The notes under the pieces: generated by a model
What the model saw: only the letters and a program-made list of their open reading frames with translations
What the model was told of the DNA's origin: nothing
Databases searched by the model: none
Position numbers and translations under genes: made by a program
Shown: one piece after another, positions 17,321-25,393 of the stretch
Layout: each line of letters opens with the position of its first letter
How positions within the stretch are numbered: the stretch's first letter is position 1
Source: Solitalea canadensis DSM 3403
GTDB lineage: Bacteria; Bacteroidota; Bacteroidia; Sphingobacteriales; Sphingobacteriaceae
Length of the DNA stretch: 64,000 nt
Direction: 5' to 3'
NCBI RefSeq assembly: GCF_000242635.2
Contig: NC_017770.1
Span: 4,476,669-4,540,668, forward strand

Positions 17321-17336
17321 ATATTCACATAAAACA
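17321..17336. other. Decayed parS-like site 7
   Basis: ATATTCACATAAAACA keeps TTCAC and AAAACA but has lost the CACGTG core. Its position 155 bp after site 6, at a unit boundary, suggests a degenerate copy. Confidence 0.45.
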
Positions 17337-17561
17337 TCAATTAGTAAAACAATAGCAATAAAAACTAAGATTCAAACAAAAGATTTAAAACCCTCTCTAT
17401 TCTATTATATAGTTGAACATACAGTATGATAAGCCTAATGCATACAAAAACCATTACAAGGAAATCTATAGCACATTATAGGATTCAACTAGATAAAAAG
17501 GGAACATAAATCAGCTATTTAGCACTATTATCAAACTATACCTTAAAAGAATCCATTACAA

Positions 17562-17577
17562 TGTTTCACGTGAAACA
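17562..17577. other. parS site 8 (perfect palindrome)
   Basis: TGTTTCACGTGAAACA is a perfect 16-bp palindrome matching the parS consensus. Confidence 0.95.
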
Positions 17578-17720
17578 TTGTACTAATAAAGTGCTATTGA
17601 ATGGATACCAGGATTTTGATTATTATAATTAAAATAACACATAATGAAACTAGCTACAGCATTTAACACCAGTTAAAAGAAGCTTATTGATTAATATTTA
17701 AAAACTACATACACATATAA

Positions 17721-17736
17721 CGTTTCACGTAAAACA
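17721..17736. other. parS-like site 9 (two mismatches)
   Basis: CGTTTCACGTAAAACA differs at the first base and at the second G of the core. It lies 159 bp after site 8. Confidence 0.65.
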
Positions 17737-18101
17737 TTACTATAAAAGCCAATACCTAATAATATTATCATAATTAGGTCTAATTACTAGCAAATAAGAT
17801 ATCGCTTAAGAAAATAATAGCCTAATGCTTATATCCTACTAAGATAGTTTACTAGTCGTAGTTAGGATTAACTATTCCAAAAGCATAACTCTAACATCCA
17901 AAGTTGCTTTAAAATCACTACCCGCAGTTTCTTGCTTCAAAAATAGTTGCTTAATAACTGATAATTTGATTTAACTAAATAAGATACTAATTCAATCACC
18001 CTTGAATTTAAATTCAAAATGACGTGAATATGTGTATCACTAAACTATATACGCTAAAAAAACCTAACTAAATCCACCTCGGAACAATAATACAGGTATA
18101 A

Positions 18102-18117
18102 TGTTTCACGTGAAACA
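18102..18117. other. parS site 10 (perfect palindrome)
   Basis: TGTTTCACGTGAAACA, identical to site 8. Confidence 0.95.
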
Positions 18118-18313
18118 TTATAGTAAGGTATAGTGCATTCATTATAGATATAAAAAATATCATTTATTAAGAAATTCAATAATAGTTATCACCTTACAAA
18201 ATATGATCCTACAGACCAGAACAGGATATTCACCTAAAAATAAACAGCTATATCCAAGCTATTCTCGCTTTAAACATAATAATGAGCTCTCCTACTACCA
18301 AATTGATTTTTCG

Positions 18314-18321
18314 TAACTTTG
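18314..18321 (+). promoter_or_regulatory. -7 box (TAACTTTG) of the mnmG promoter
   Basis: TAACTTTG matches TAnnTTTG exactly. Transcription would start near 18328, placing parS site 11 in the transcribed leader. No -33 TTTG at the usual distance is evident. Confidence 0.6.
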
Positions 18322-18354
18322 CAGATTCAAATAAATAGCACGAATATAAAGAGA

Positions 18355-18370
18355 TGTTCCACGTGGAACA
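18355..18370. other. parS site 11 at the mnmG 5' end
   Basis: TGTTCCACGTGGAACA is a perfect palindrome of the parS class. Read in the mnmG frame from 18354 it encodes MFHVEH. It lies between the -7 box and the likely mnmG start at 18381, so it is in the 5' untranslated leader or, if the upstream ATG is used, inside the coding region. Confidence 0.93.
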
Positions 18371-18380
18371 TGAAAGAAAT

Positions 18381-20243
18381 ATGTTTCCAGAGTACGATAT
18401 AATAGTAGTTGGTGCCGGTCATGCCGGATGTGAAGCTGCTGCTGCAGCTGCAAACTTAGGTTCAAAAGTTCTACTAGTAACCATGAACATGCAAACTATT
18501 GCCCAAATGTCATGTAACCCAGCCATGGGTGGCGTAGCAAAAGGTCAAATAGTTAGAGAGATTGATGCAATGGGAGGTTATTCAGGTATTGTTAGTGATA
18601 AAACAACAATCCAATTCCGCATGCTTAATCAATCAAAAGGCCCTGCAATGTGGAGTCCTCGTTCACAAAACGATCGCTATAAGTTCCATGAAGAATGGCG
18701 AAATATGCTTGAACAGACTCCAAATATTGATTTCTTCCAGGATATGGTAAGCAGTTTACTTGTAAAAGGTAATACTGTTTATGGAGTAAAAACTTCACTT
18801 GGACTAGAAATTAAATCGAAAGCTGTAGTACTTACAAACGGAACTTTTCTTAACGGAACCATCCATATTGGCGAAAAAAGATTTGGTGGTGGACGTATGG
18901 GTGAGAAAGGTGCTACTGGTTTAACGGAGCATTTAGTTGAATTAGGATTAGAATCCGGCAGAATGAAAACAGGTACTCCTCCAAGAATTGACGGAAGAAG
19001 TATCAATTATTCTGTGATGGAAGAACAACAAGGTGAAGAAAATGCAGGACGTTTCTCCTATTTAGATTTTCCTCTTCCTACTGAAAAAAGATCGTGCTAC
19101 ATTACCTATACCAGTCCTGAAGTTCATGATATATTAAAGGAAGGCTTTGACCGCTCACCAATGTTTACCGGAAGAATCAAAGGTTTAGGTCCAAGGTATT
19201 GCCCGTCTATTGAAGATAAAATCAACCGTTTTGCTGAAAGAGACAGACACCAATTATTCGTTGAACCTGAAGGTTGGAATACAGTTGAAGTTTATGTAAA
19301 TGGTTTTTCTACCTCACTTCCAGAAGATGTACAGTATAAAGCATTGACCAAAGTTCCAGGATTTGAGAATGCAAAATTCTTCCGCCCAGGTTATGCAATT
19401 GAATATGATTTCTTCCCTCCTACTCAATTACATACGACACTTGAGACAAAGAAAATTTCAAATCTATTTTTTGCGGGACAAATAAATGGTACAACTGGTT
19501 ATGAAGAAGCTGCTGCGCAAGGATTCTTAGCTGGTATAAATGCTCACCAAAAAATCAATGATAAACATGAAGTGATTCTAAAAAGATCGGAAGCTTACAT
19601 TGGTGTACTCATAGATGACTTAGTGACGAAAGGTACCGAGGAACCTTATCGAATGTTTACCTCAAGAGCTGAACATCGGTTACTATTAAGACAAGATAAT
19701 GCGGATATTCGACTGACTAAACTGTCGCATGATATAGGTTTAGCATCTCCAGAACGTTTGGAAAAGGTAAATGAGAAGATCAGTAAATCAGATGAAATTG
19801 TGAAATTCATGAAATCTAAATCTGTAGAACCAGGAGAAATCAATGCGTTCTTGCAAGAAAAAGGAACTTCAACAATTCCACAAAACACAAAATTGTTCAA
19901 TTTACTATCACGTCCACAAATTGATTTAGTTGACTTAGTTGAGGCTTATCAACCATTAAAAGAATTCATCAACGGAAATAAAAAAGAAATTATTGAACAG
20001 GCTGAAATTAAAGTTAAGTATGAAACCTATTTTGAGAAAGAATTAGAAATGGTTTCTAAACTTCATAAAATGGAAGACCAAGGAATTAATCCAGAGTTCA
20101 ACTATGACACGCTTGTCTCTCTTTCAAAAGAGTCACGTGAAAAATTGAAAAAGGTAAAACCTCGCACTTTAGGTCAAGCTTCACGAATTTCTGGTGTTTC
20201 ACCAGCCGATATTTCGGTTTTAATGATACATTTATCTAAATAA
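18381..20243 (+). CDS. mnmG: tRNA uridine-5-carboxymethylaminomethyl modification enzyme MnmG (GidA)
   Basis: MnmG, with MnmE, installs the carboxymethylaminomethyl group on U34 of certain tRNAs using FAD, NADH and methylene-THF. The FAD fold (YDIIVVGAGHAGCEAAAAAA), the 'MSCNPAMGGVAKGQIVREIDAMGG' signature, the 'GTPPRIDGRSI' segment, 'PSIEDKINRFAERDRHQLFVEPEG' and the helical C-terminus ending 'LGQASRISGVSPADISVLMIHL' are all present. I place the start at ATG 18381 (620 residues, MFPEYDIIVV), because the nine residues from an upstream in-frame ATG at 18354 are just translated parS DNA. Relatives begin at the equivalent point. The gene has its own promoter. Confidence 0.95.
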   Translation: MFPEYDIIVVGAGHAGCEAAAAAANLGSKVLLVTMNMQTIAQMSCNPAMGGVAKGQIVREIDAMGGYSGIVSDKTTIQFRMLNQSKGPAMWSPRSQNDRYKFHEEWRNMLEQTPNIDFFQDMVSSLLVKGNTVYGVKTSLGLEIKSKAVVLTNGTFLNGTIHIGEKRFGGGRMGEKGATGLTEHLVELGLESGRMKTGTPPRIDGRSINYSVMEEQQGEENAGRFSYLDFPLPTEKRSCYITYTSPEVHDILKEGFDRSPMFTGRIKGLGPRYCPSIEDKINRFAERDRHQLFVEPEGWNTVEVYVNGFSTSLPEDVQYKALTKVPGFENAKFFRPGYAIEYDFFPPTQLHTTLETKKISNLFFAGQINGTTGYEEAAAQGFLAGINAHQKINDKHEVILKRSEAYIGVLIDDLVTKGTEEPYRMFTSRAEHRLLLRQDNADIRLTKLSHDIGLASPERLEKVNEKISKSDEIVKFMKSKSVEPGEINAFLQEKGTSTIPQNTKLFNLLSRPQIDLVDLVEAYQPLKEFINGNKKEIIEQAEIKVKYETYFEKELEMVSKLHKMEDQGINPEFNYDTLVSLSKESREKLKKVKPRTLGQASRISGVSPADISVLMIHLSK

Positions 20244-20267
20244 CTGAATTTCAGTTATTTAGATAAA
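20231..20267. repeat. Perfect 17-bp inverted repeat over the mnmG stop codon
   Basis: TTTATCTAAATAACTGA (20231-20247) and its exact reverse complement (20251-20267) flank ATT. The left arm encodes the last residues and stop of MnmG. It could act as a terminator or 3'-end-protecting hairpin, though it has no strong U-tract. Confidence 0.75.
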
Positions 20268-20375
20268 TTATTAGTTACAAAAACTGACTTATTATAAAGC
20301 TATATAAGACACTATCTAATTTTTTTAATATCATTACTTATAAACACAATTAAATTAAACAGAGGGCTTAAAAAC

Positions 20376-21983
20376 GTGAAATTTTACAAAAGACAGTTTT
20401 TAAAGGATAATTTACACCTATTTTTTCTATCAACATTATTTTTAAGTGCATGTGCTAACATTGTTAGTCCAACCGGCGGTCCAAAAGATATAGCACCGCC
20501 AAAACTTCTAATCGAAACGCCAAAAAATAAAACGCTAAATTTTAAAGACAAAAAAATAGAAATTGAATTTGATGAATTAATCCAACTAAAAAATCAGTTC
20601 AAAGAAATTAGCGTATCTCCGGAAATGGATCCGGCACCAGATGTTGTCGCGAAAAAAAATATCATCCAAATTAAACTTTTAGATACGCTTGTAGAAAATA
20701 CAACGTACTCTATAAATTTTGGAAACTCAATTTCTGATGTTACTGAATCGAACCCAGTAAAAAATTACCGTTATGTATTCTCAACTGGAAATTACATCGA
20801 CTCTTTAAAAATATCGGGTACTGTAAATTACGTGATCGATACATCAAAATTAAAAAACGTAATTATTGCCTTGTATCCTACCGACAAAGAAACACTTTAC
20901 AAACAAAAACCAATTTTATATACAAGCATTACAACCGGAGGAAAGTTTGAACTAAACAATATAAAAAATGGATCGTACAACATTTATGCAATTGCCGACG
21001 ATAATGGTAACAAACGTTTTGATGAAGAAGAATATTTAGGATTCTTAGATAAACCTGTCGATTTACAAAAAGACAGTACAACTCTGAATTTTACAATTTC
21101 ACCACAGATTCCTAGGAAAACGAGAGTAAGAGAAAATAAATATTATGAAGGAAAAATCTTAGTCAAATTAAATTATCCTGATGACTCTGTAAAATACAAT
21201 GTGCTCTTCCCGGAAGATTTCAAAAATAAAATCAGATTAGAAAAAGCAACATCAGATTCTGTGTCTATTTGGTTGCCTAGCACTAAATTTGATTCAACAA
21301 GGATTGAGCTAACCAAACAGGGAAAACCATTCGATACAATCTTAGTGAGAAATTTTAATCAAGATCCTAAAATGGCTCCGATAAAAATTACAGATAATTT
21401 AACTTCAGAATTATTAAAACCTGGTGATACCTATAACCTGATTTTTTCACGTCCTTTAAAGGATTTGGACAAAACCAAAATTGAATTATTGGAAGACAGT
21501 GTAAAAAAAACAAACTTTACAGTAAGCCTAAAACCTAATGCAATAAGAGAATACATAGTAACTTATAGTTGGGATACAACTAAAACTTACGAAATCAACA
21601 TTAAGGAAAATCAACTTGCCGACGTTTTTGGAAAAACTAACTCCTCTTATAAGCGAAAATTCATACCAGACTCAACGGCAAATTATGGAACTGTATCAGC
21701 TAATTTTTCTATTGCTCCTGGTAAACAATATATAGCCCAAGTCTTAACATCTTCAAATGAAGTTGTAAGAGAACTACTTATTTCTGAAAACAAAGTTTAC
21801 TATTTTACTATTGTAAATCCAGACAGGTACAAACTTCGATATATCGAAGATGTCAACAAAAACGGAAAATGGGATATTGGTCAGGTAGAAAAAGGAATAC
21901 AACCAGAACCCGTTTTTTATTATAAAGATGAAATTGCAGTTCGGGCAGGCTGGGAAATTGAAATAAATATTAACCTTAATTGA
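20376..21983 (+). CDS. Ig-like-domain (Big_5/SbsA-type) outer-envelope lipoprotein
   Basis: The GTG at 20376 opens a 535-residue protein with a lipoprotein signal (STLFLSACAN, Cys about residue 26). The segment 'SPTGGPKDIAPPKLLIETPKNKTLNFKDKKIEIEFDELIQL' followed by 'PDVVAKKNIIQIKLLDTLVENTTYSINFG' is the SbsA-type Ig-like fold found in a widespread Bacteroidota lipoprotein of unknown function. Later parts carry 'GSYNIYAIADDNGNKRFD' and 'RYKLRYIEDVNKNGKWDIG', two aspartate- and asparagine-rich calcium-loop-like turns typical of these proteins. It lies 132 bp after mnmG, and the next gene follows 39 bp after its stop. Confidence 0.85.
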   Translation: MKFYKRQFLKDNLHLFFLSTLFLSACANIVSPTGGPKDIAPPKLLIETPKNKTLNFKDKKIEIEFDELIQLKNQFKEISVSPEMDPAPDVVAKKNIIQIKLLDTLVENTTYSINFGNSISDVTESNPVKNYRYVFSTGNYIDSLKISGTVNYVIDTSKLKNVIIALYPTDKETLYKQKPILYTSITTGGKFELNNIKNGSYNIYAIADDNGNKRFDEEEYLGFLDKPVDLQKDSTTLNFTISPQIPRKTRVRENKYYEGKILVKLNYPDDSVKYNVLFPEDFKNKIRLEKATSDSVSIWLPSTKFDSTRIELTKQGKPFDTILVRNFNQDPKMAPIKITDNLTSELLKPGDTYNLIFSRPLKDLDKTKIELLEDSVKKTNFTVSLKPNAIREYIVTYSWDTTKTYEINIKENQLADVFGKTNSSYKRKFIPDSTANYGTVSANFSIAPGKQYIAQVLTSSNEVVRELLISENKVYYFTIVNPDRYKLRYIEDVNKNGKWDIGQVEKGIQPEPVFYYKDEIAVRAGWEIEININLN

Positions 21984-22022
21984 TTTCTGTCGTACAATAA
22001 AGAAATACTATTAACTACTTAT

Positions 22023-22610
22023 ATGCATCCCATTCTTTCAAAGAATCAGTTCTTCATTAAAGAACATGTTGGCATGTTCAAAGCCGCTAACAATTTCGAC
22101 ATCCTGGACCTTGAAACGCAAGAAACATTAATGTTATGTCGCGAACCAAATTTAGGTTTCTTTACAAAAATGTTTCGTTTTACTGATTACAAACGCATGA
22201 CTCCGTTTGAAATCAAAATTACTGACAACTCTCAAAATGAATTAATTACTATCAAAAGAGGGGTTTCAATATTCCTTTCAAAAGTTGATGTACTAGATCA
22301 GAGCGGAAAAGTTATTGGTAAATTCAAACAAAAATTCTTTTCTATTGGTGGAAAATTTGATGTATTAGATTCGGATGAAAGACCAATCTGTACACTCAAA
22401 GGAAAATGGACTAGCTGGGATTTTTCATTTATGAAAGGTGATGTTCAGTTAGCAAAAGTGACTAAAAAATGGGCTGGCTTAGGAAAAGAATTATTTACTA
22501 GTGCTGATAATTATGTTCTCCAAATCGAAGACCATGTACCACAAAATTCAGACGAAAGAAAATTAATTCTTGCAGCCGTAATGTGTATAGACATGGTTCT
22601 TAAAGAATAA
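22023..22610 (+). CDS. Phospholipid scramblase / LURP-one-related (tubby-like fold) protein
   Basis: The 195-residue protein has the alternating beta-strand pattern of the scramblase/LOR superfamily: 'FFIKEHVGMFKAANNFDILDLETQETLMLCRE', 'PFEIKITDNSQNELITIKRG', 'VDVLDQSGKVIGKFKQKF', 'KFDVLDSDERPICTLKGKW' and 'LAKVTKKWAGLGKELFTSADNYVLQI'. Bacterial members are soluble or membrane-associated and have no proven scramblase function. It follows the Ig-like lipoprotein gene closely and ends at a bidirectional terminator. Confidence 0.82.
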   Translation: MHPILSKNQFFIKEHVGMFKAANNFDILDLETQETLMLCREPNLGFFTKMFRFTDYKRMTPFEIKITDNSQNELITIKRGVSIFLSKVDVLDQSGKVIGKFKQKFFSIGGKFDVLDSDERPICTLKGKWTSWDFSFMKGDVQLAKVTKKWAGLGKELFTSADNYVLQIEDHVPQNSDERKLILAAVMCIDMVLKE

Positions 22611-22630
22611 TAATGCATTAATGTAAAATA

Positions 22631-22661
22631 AAAAACTCCTGAAAATTTCAGGAGTTTTTTA
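22631..22661. terminator. Bidirectional terminator between convergent genes
   Basis: CTCCTGAAA and TTTCAGGAG form a 9-bp stem flanked by A5 on the left and T6 on the right, so it serves both the scramblase-like gene and the gamma-carbonic-anhydrase gene. Confidence 0.88.
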
Positions 22662-22662
22662 T

Positions 22663-23175
22663 TTATTCTCTAAACCAATCAGAATACATTATATATCTGC
22701 CTGGTAATGTATCTAACAATAGACGCTGCTCATCAGTAATTGGTTTTATTTTTTTTGCAGGAACTCCGGCATATAAATATCCCGATTCACATACTGTATT
22801 TTCCAACACAATTGCTCCAGCCGCAATAATACAATATTCATTTACAACAGCATTATCCATTACAATCGCACCCATTCCAACAAGCACATGATCTTTTAAA
22901 ATACAACCATGCACTAATGCATTGTGTCCGATGTTTACATTATTCCCGATAATAGTTGCAGCTTTCTGATAAGTACAATGGATAACTGCTCCATCCTGTA
23001 TATTACAATTATCGCCTACTGTAATAAAATTAACATCTCCCCTAACAACTGCGTTAAACCAAACACTACAGTTTTTCCCCATTTTAACATCACCGACAAT
23101 TGTAGCATTATCAGCTAAAAAACAATTGTCATCAAATTGTGGATGCTTTCCTTCAACTGGTTTTATAAGTGCCAT
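22663..23175 (-). CDS. Gamma-carbonic-anhydrase-like hexapeptide protein (YrdA/PaaY family)
   Basis: The 170-residue protein is a left-handed beta-helix built from hexapeptide repeats (for example 'ATIVGDVKMGKNCSVWFNAVVRGDVNFITVGDNCNIQDGAVIH'). The histidines in 'GAVIHCTYQ' and 'VNIGHNALVHGC' sit where gamma-class enzymes bind metal in the trimer. Many YrdA-like proteins have lost or never shown carbonic anhydrase activity, so the enzyme function is uncertain. It lies downstream of nadB on the same strand, separated by a short-repeat stretch. Confidence 0.9.
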   Translation of the reverse strand: MALIKPVEGKHPQFDDNCFLADNATIVGDVKMGKNCSVWFNAVVRGDVNFITVGDNCNIQDGAVIHCTYQKAATIIGNNVNIGHNALVHGCILKDHVLVGMGAIVMDNAVVNEYCIIAAGAIVLENTVCESGYLYAGVPAKKIKPITDEQRLLLDTLPGRYIMYSDWFRE

Positions 23176-23187
23176 AACTTTATATAT

Positions 23188-23284
23188 GATTACACAGATT
23201 ATATTGATGATTACACAGATTCTTATTTGATATCACAGATTTATAAGGATTAAATCGGTGGAATCAAAACTAATCGGTGTAATC
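23188..23284. repeat. Short repeats with about 20-bp period (GATTACACAGATT family)
   Basis: GATTACACAGATT occurs at 23188 and again at 23209, GATATCACAGATT at 23229, then the inverted versions AATCGGTGGAATC at 23253 and AATCGGTGTAATC at 23272. Spacings are 21, 20, 24 and 19 bp. The array lies between the nadB stop and the gamma-carbonic-anhydrase start. Confidence 0.7.
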
Positions 23285-23291
23285 TCAAAAA

Positions 23292-24881
23292 TTAAAATAT
23301 TGAATCAACTAAATTACCATTATCTTTTTCAGGATAATCAGTTGTGTAATGTAGGCCGCGACTTTCCTTACGTATTATTGCACCTTTAATCACTAAAAAA
23401 GAAATCTGAATTAAATTTCGTAATTCACAAAGCTTCATAGAAATCTTAGTACTCTTGTAAAATAATTCAGTTTCGTTATACAATAATTCAAGTCTTCTTT
23501 TTGCTCTGTCTAAACGAAAATCAGAACGAACAATCCCCACATAATCACTCATTAATCGCTGCATTTCTCGCAAATTGTGAGTAACTAAAATATCTTCGTT
23601 AGATTTTACCGTATTAGTATCATTCCATGAAGGAATTCCTTCTTGAATAGTGAGTGACTCAATATCCTTAATAGCTGATTGGTAACTACGCTCTGCAAAA
23701 ACTAAAGCCTCTAATAAAGAATTGGATGCTAAACGATTAGCACCATGCAAACCAGTTGAAGAACATTCACCGCAAGCATACAATTGTTGAATTGAAGATT
23801 TACCCCACTCATCAACCAAAATTCCTCCACACATATAATGAGCAGCCGGCACAACCGGAATCATATCTTTACTCATATCAATTCCTATACTTAAACATTT
23901 AGCATAGATATTTGGAAAATGTCGCAACAATTCATCTTTAGCTACATGACGAATATCCAGGTAAACGAAATCATCACCCGATTTTTTCATCTCTGCATCA
24001 ATTGCGCGTGCTACAATATCGCGTGGAGCTAATGATTTTCGTTCATCATATAAATGCATAAACTCATCACCGTTCCTGGTTTTCAACACACCACCTGCAC
24101 CACGAACTGCTTCTGAAATTAAAAATGAAGGATATTCACCTGGATTATACAATGCAGTAGGATGAAACTGAATAAACTCCATATTTCTAACCTTGCCTTT
24201 TGCACGATAAACCATTGCAATTCCATCGCCAGTTGCAATAACCGGATTTGTTGTACTTGAATAAATATGACCCGCTCCACCTGAAGCCATCATAGTAACT
24301 TTCGAAAGAATTTTTTCAACCTTATTATTTTCAGTATTTAAGGCATAAATACCATAACAAGTAATATCAGTTGATTTCTTATCAACAGCTACACCTAAAT
24401 GATGTTGAGTAATTAAATCGACAGCAAAATAATGAGTGAGAATTTCAATGTTTGGATGTTTGTGGATTTGTTCGAGAAGGGAGCGTTCAATTTCAAAACC
24501 TGTAATATCTTTATAATGTAGAACTCTATGTTCAGAATGTCCGCCCTCTTTCGCTAAATCATAATGTCCTGACCGATCTTTATCAAAATTTGTCCCGTAT
24601 TCTATAATCTCATTGATTCGATCGGGTCCTTCTTTTACGACTATTTCCACAATACTCTTATCACAAAGCCCATCCCCGGCAATCAATGTATCTTGAATGT
24701 GTTTTTCAAAAGAATCAGACTTATCAACAACTACTGCAACACCGCCCTGGGCATATTTTGTATTTGATTCATCTTCATTAGCCTTTGTAACGATACAAAC
24801 AGTACCATGTTTGGCAGCTTTAAGTGCAAACGACAGTCCGGCAATTCCCGAACCGATAACTAAGAAATCTACTCTCTTCAT
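23292..24881 (-). CDS. nadB: L-aspartate oxidase NadB
   Basis: NadB oxidises L-aspartate to iminoaspartate, the first step of de novo NAD synthesis, using FAD. The 529-residue protein starts with the FAD Rossmann motif VIGSGIAGLSFALKAA. It then has 'NTKYAQGGVAVVV', 'GGHSEHRVLH', 'MASGGAGHIYSSTTNP', 'FIQFHPTALYNPG', 'SEAVRGAGGVL' and 'HYMCGGILVDEWGKSSIQQLYACGECSSTGLHGANRLASNSL', all family hallmarks shared with succinate dehydrogenase flavoproteins. It is divergent from nadA, which takes over its product; nadC is not in the window. Confidence 0.96.
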   Translation of the reverse strand: MKRVDFLVIGSGIAGLSFALKAAKHGTVCIVTKANEDESNTKYAQGGVAVVVDKSDSFEKHIQDTLIAGDGLCDKSIVEIVVKEGPDRINEIIEYGTNFDKDRSGHYDLAKEGGHSEHRVLHYKDITGFEIERSLLEQIHKHPNIEILTHYFAVDLITQHHLGVAVDKKSTDITCYGIYALNTENNKVEKILSKVTMMASGGAGHIYSSTTNPVIATGDGIAMVYRAKGKVRNMEFIQFHPTALYNPGEYPSFLISEAVRGAGGVLKTRNGDEFMHLYDERKSLAPRDIVARAIDAEMKKSGDDFVYLDIRHVAKDELLRHFPNIYAKCLSIGIDMSKDMIPVVPAAHYMCGGILVDEWGKSSIQQLYACGECSSTGLHGANRLASNSLLEALVFAERSYQSAIKDIESLTIQEGIPSWNDTNTVKSNEDILVTHNLREMQRLMSDYVGIVRSDFRLDRAKRRLELLYNETELFYKSTKISMKLCELRNLIQISFLVIKGAIIRKESRGLHYTTDYPEKDNGNLVDSIF

Positions 24882-25393
24882 TTATTAATCGCTAAGTACC
24901 AGATACACAGAATAATTACGAAGAATACTGTTGATTTATACCTAAAAAACATAACAACATTCTGTTTGTTTATTCTTCTACCGTGATTCTATTTATAATA
25001 TGTTAATAAGTATAGCAAAGATGTTAATTTTGTGTTTGAAAAAAGTAAGCAAGTTTTAAAAAGAGGGTAAAACTTCAAGTTTTGAACAACTACCCTATAA
25101 TCTTTCCCAAGTGTGTTCAAAGATATCAACACGATATACTATAATCCACACTACACAAATAATAAACATGAAAACTGTTTACTAAAAAAGTTGACTTTAA
25201 TAATATCCATAAAATCAGTAAGTTGACTTTAAACTAATGTTAAAAGAATGTTAGTAACTAATTAATAACAAAAAAGACAACGATAATTAATAAAACTTAT
25301 TCACCAAACTAACACTATAATAAGAGGCAACATTTTAAAAATTTTAAATCTTTTATTTTTATTTAGAATGTTAGTTAAACAACAATAAAAAAA
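24882..25393. other. Divergent nadB-nadA regulatory region
   Basis: This 512-bp AT-rich spacer must hold the promoters of both NAD-synthesis genes. The 13-mer AAGTTGACTTTAA occurs twice, at 25188-25200 and 25220-25232. The copies are spaced 32 bp, about three helical turns, which fits a regulator binding one face of the DNA. No known NAD riboswitch pattern was seen. Confidence 0.5.

Larger units (their letters stand above)
16046..18353. other. Gene-free parS-bearing centromere region
   Basis: About 2.3 kb without credible coding frames. It holds eleven parS or parS-like 16-mers (the last just overlaps the mnmG 5' end) and a diverged tandem repeat. Short frames on the minus strand here, such as one around 16797-17021, are translations of parS and its flanks. 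No parA, parB or dnaA gene lies in the window. In many bacteria gidA/mnmG and parS sites are near oriC, so the region is probably origin-proximal. Confidence 0.8.

Noticed and set aside
18010-18035. Further decayed parS (ATGACGTGAATA)
   Set aside because: Only ACGTGAA is shared, and this level of match is expected by chance in AT-rich DNA of this length.
16543-18117. CRISPR array suggested by regularly spaced identical palindromes
   Set aside because: The repeats are 16 bp parS palindromes, the spacers are 130-380 bp and homologous to each other, and there are no cas genes.
13511-18353. Replication origin (oriC)
   Set aside because: The AT-richness, parS sites and mnmG are suggestive, but I found only scattered TTATCC strings and no cluster of DnaA boxes. 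dnaA and parAB are outside the window.
20130-20150. parS-like TCACGTGAAAA within mnmG
   Set aside because: Only one half fits, and it is explained by coding sequence (SRE codons).
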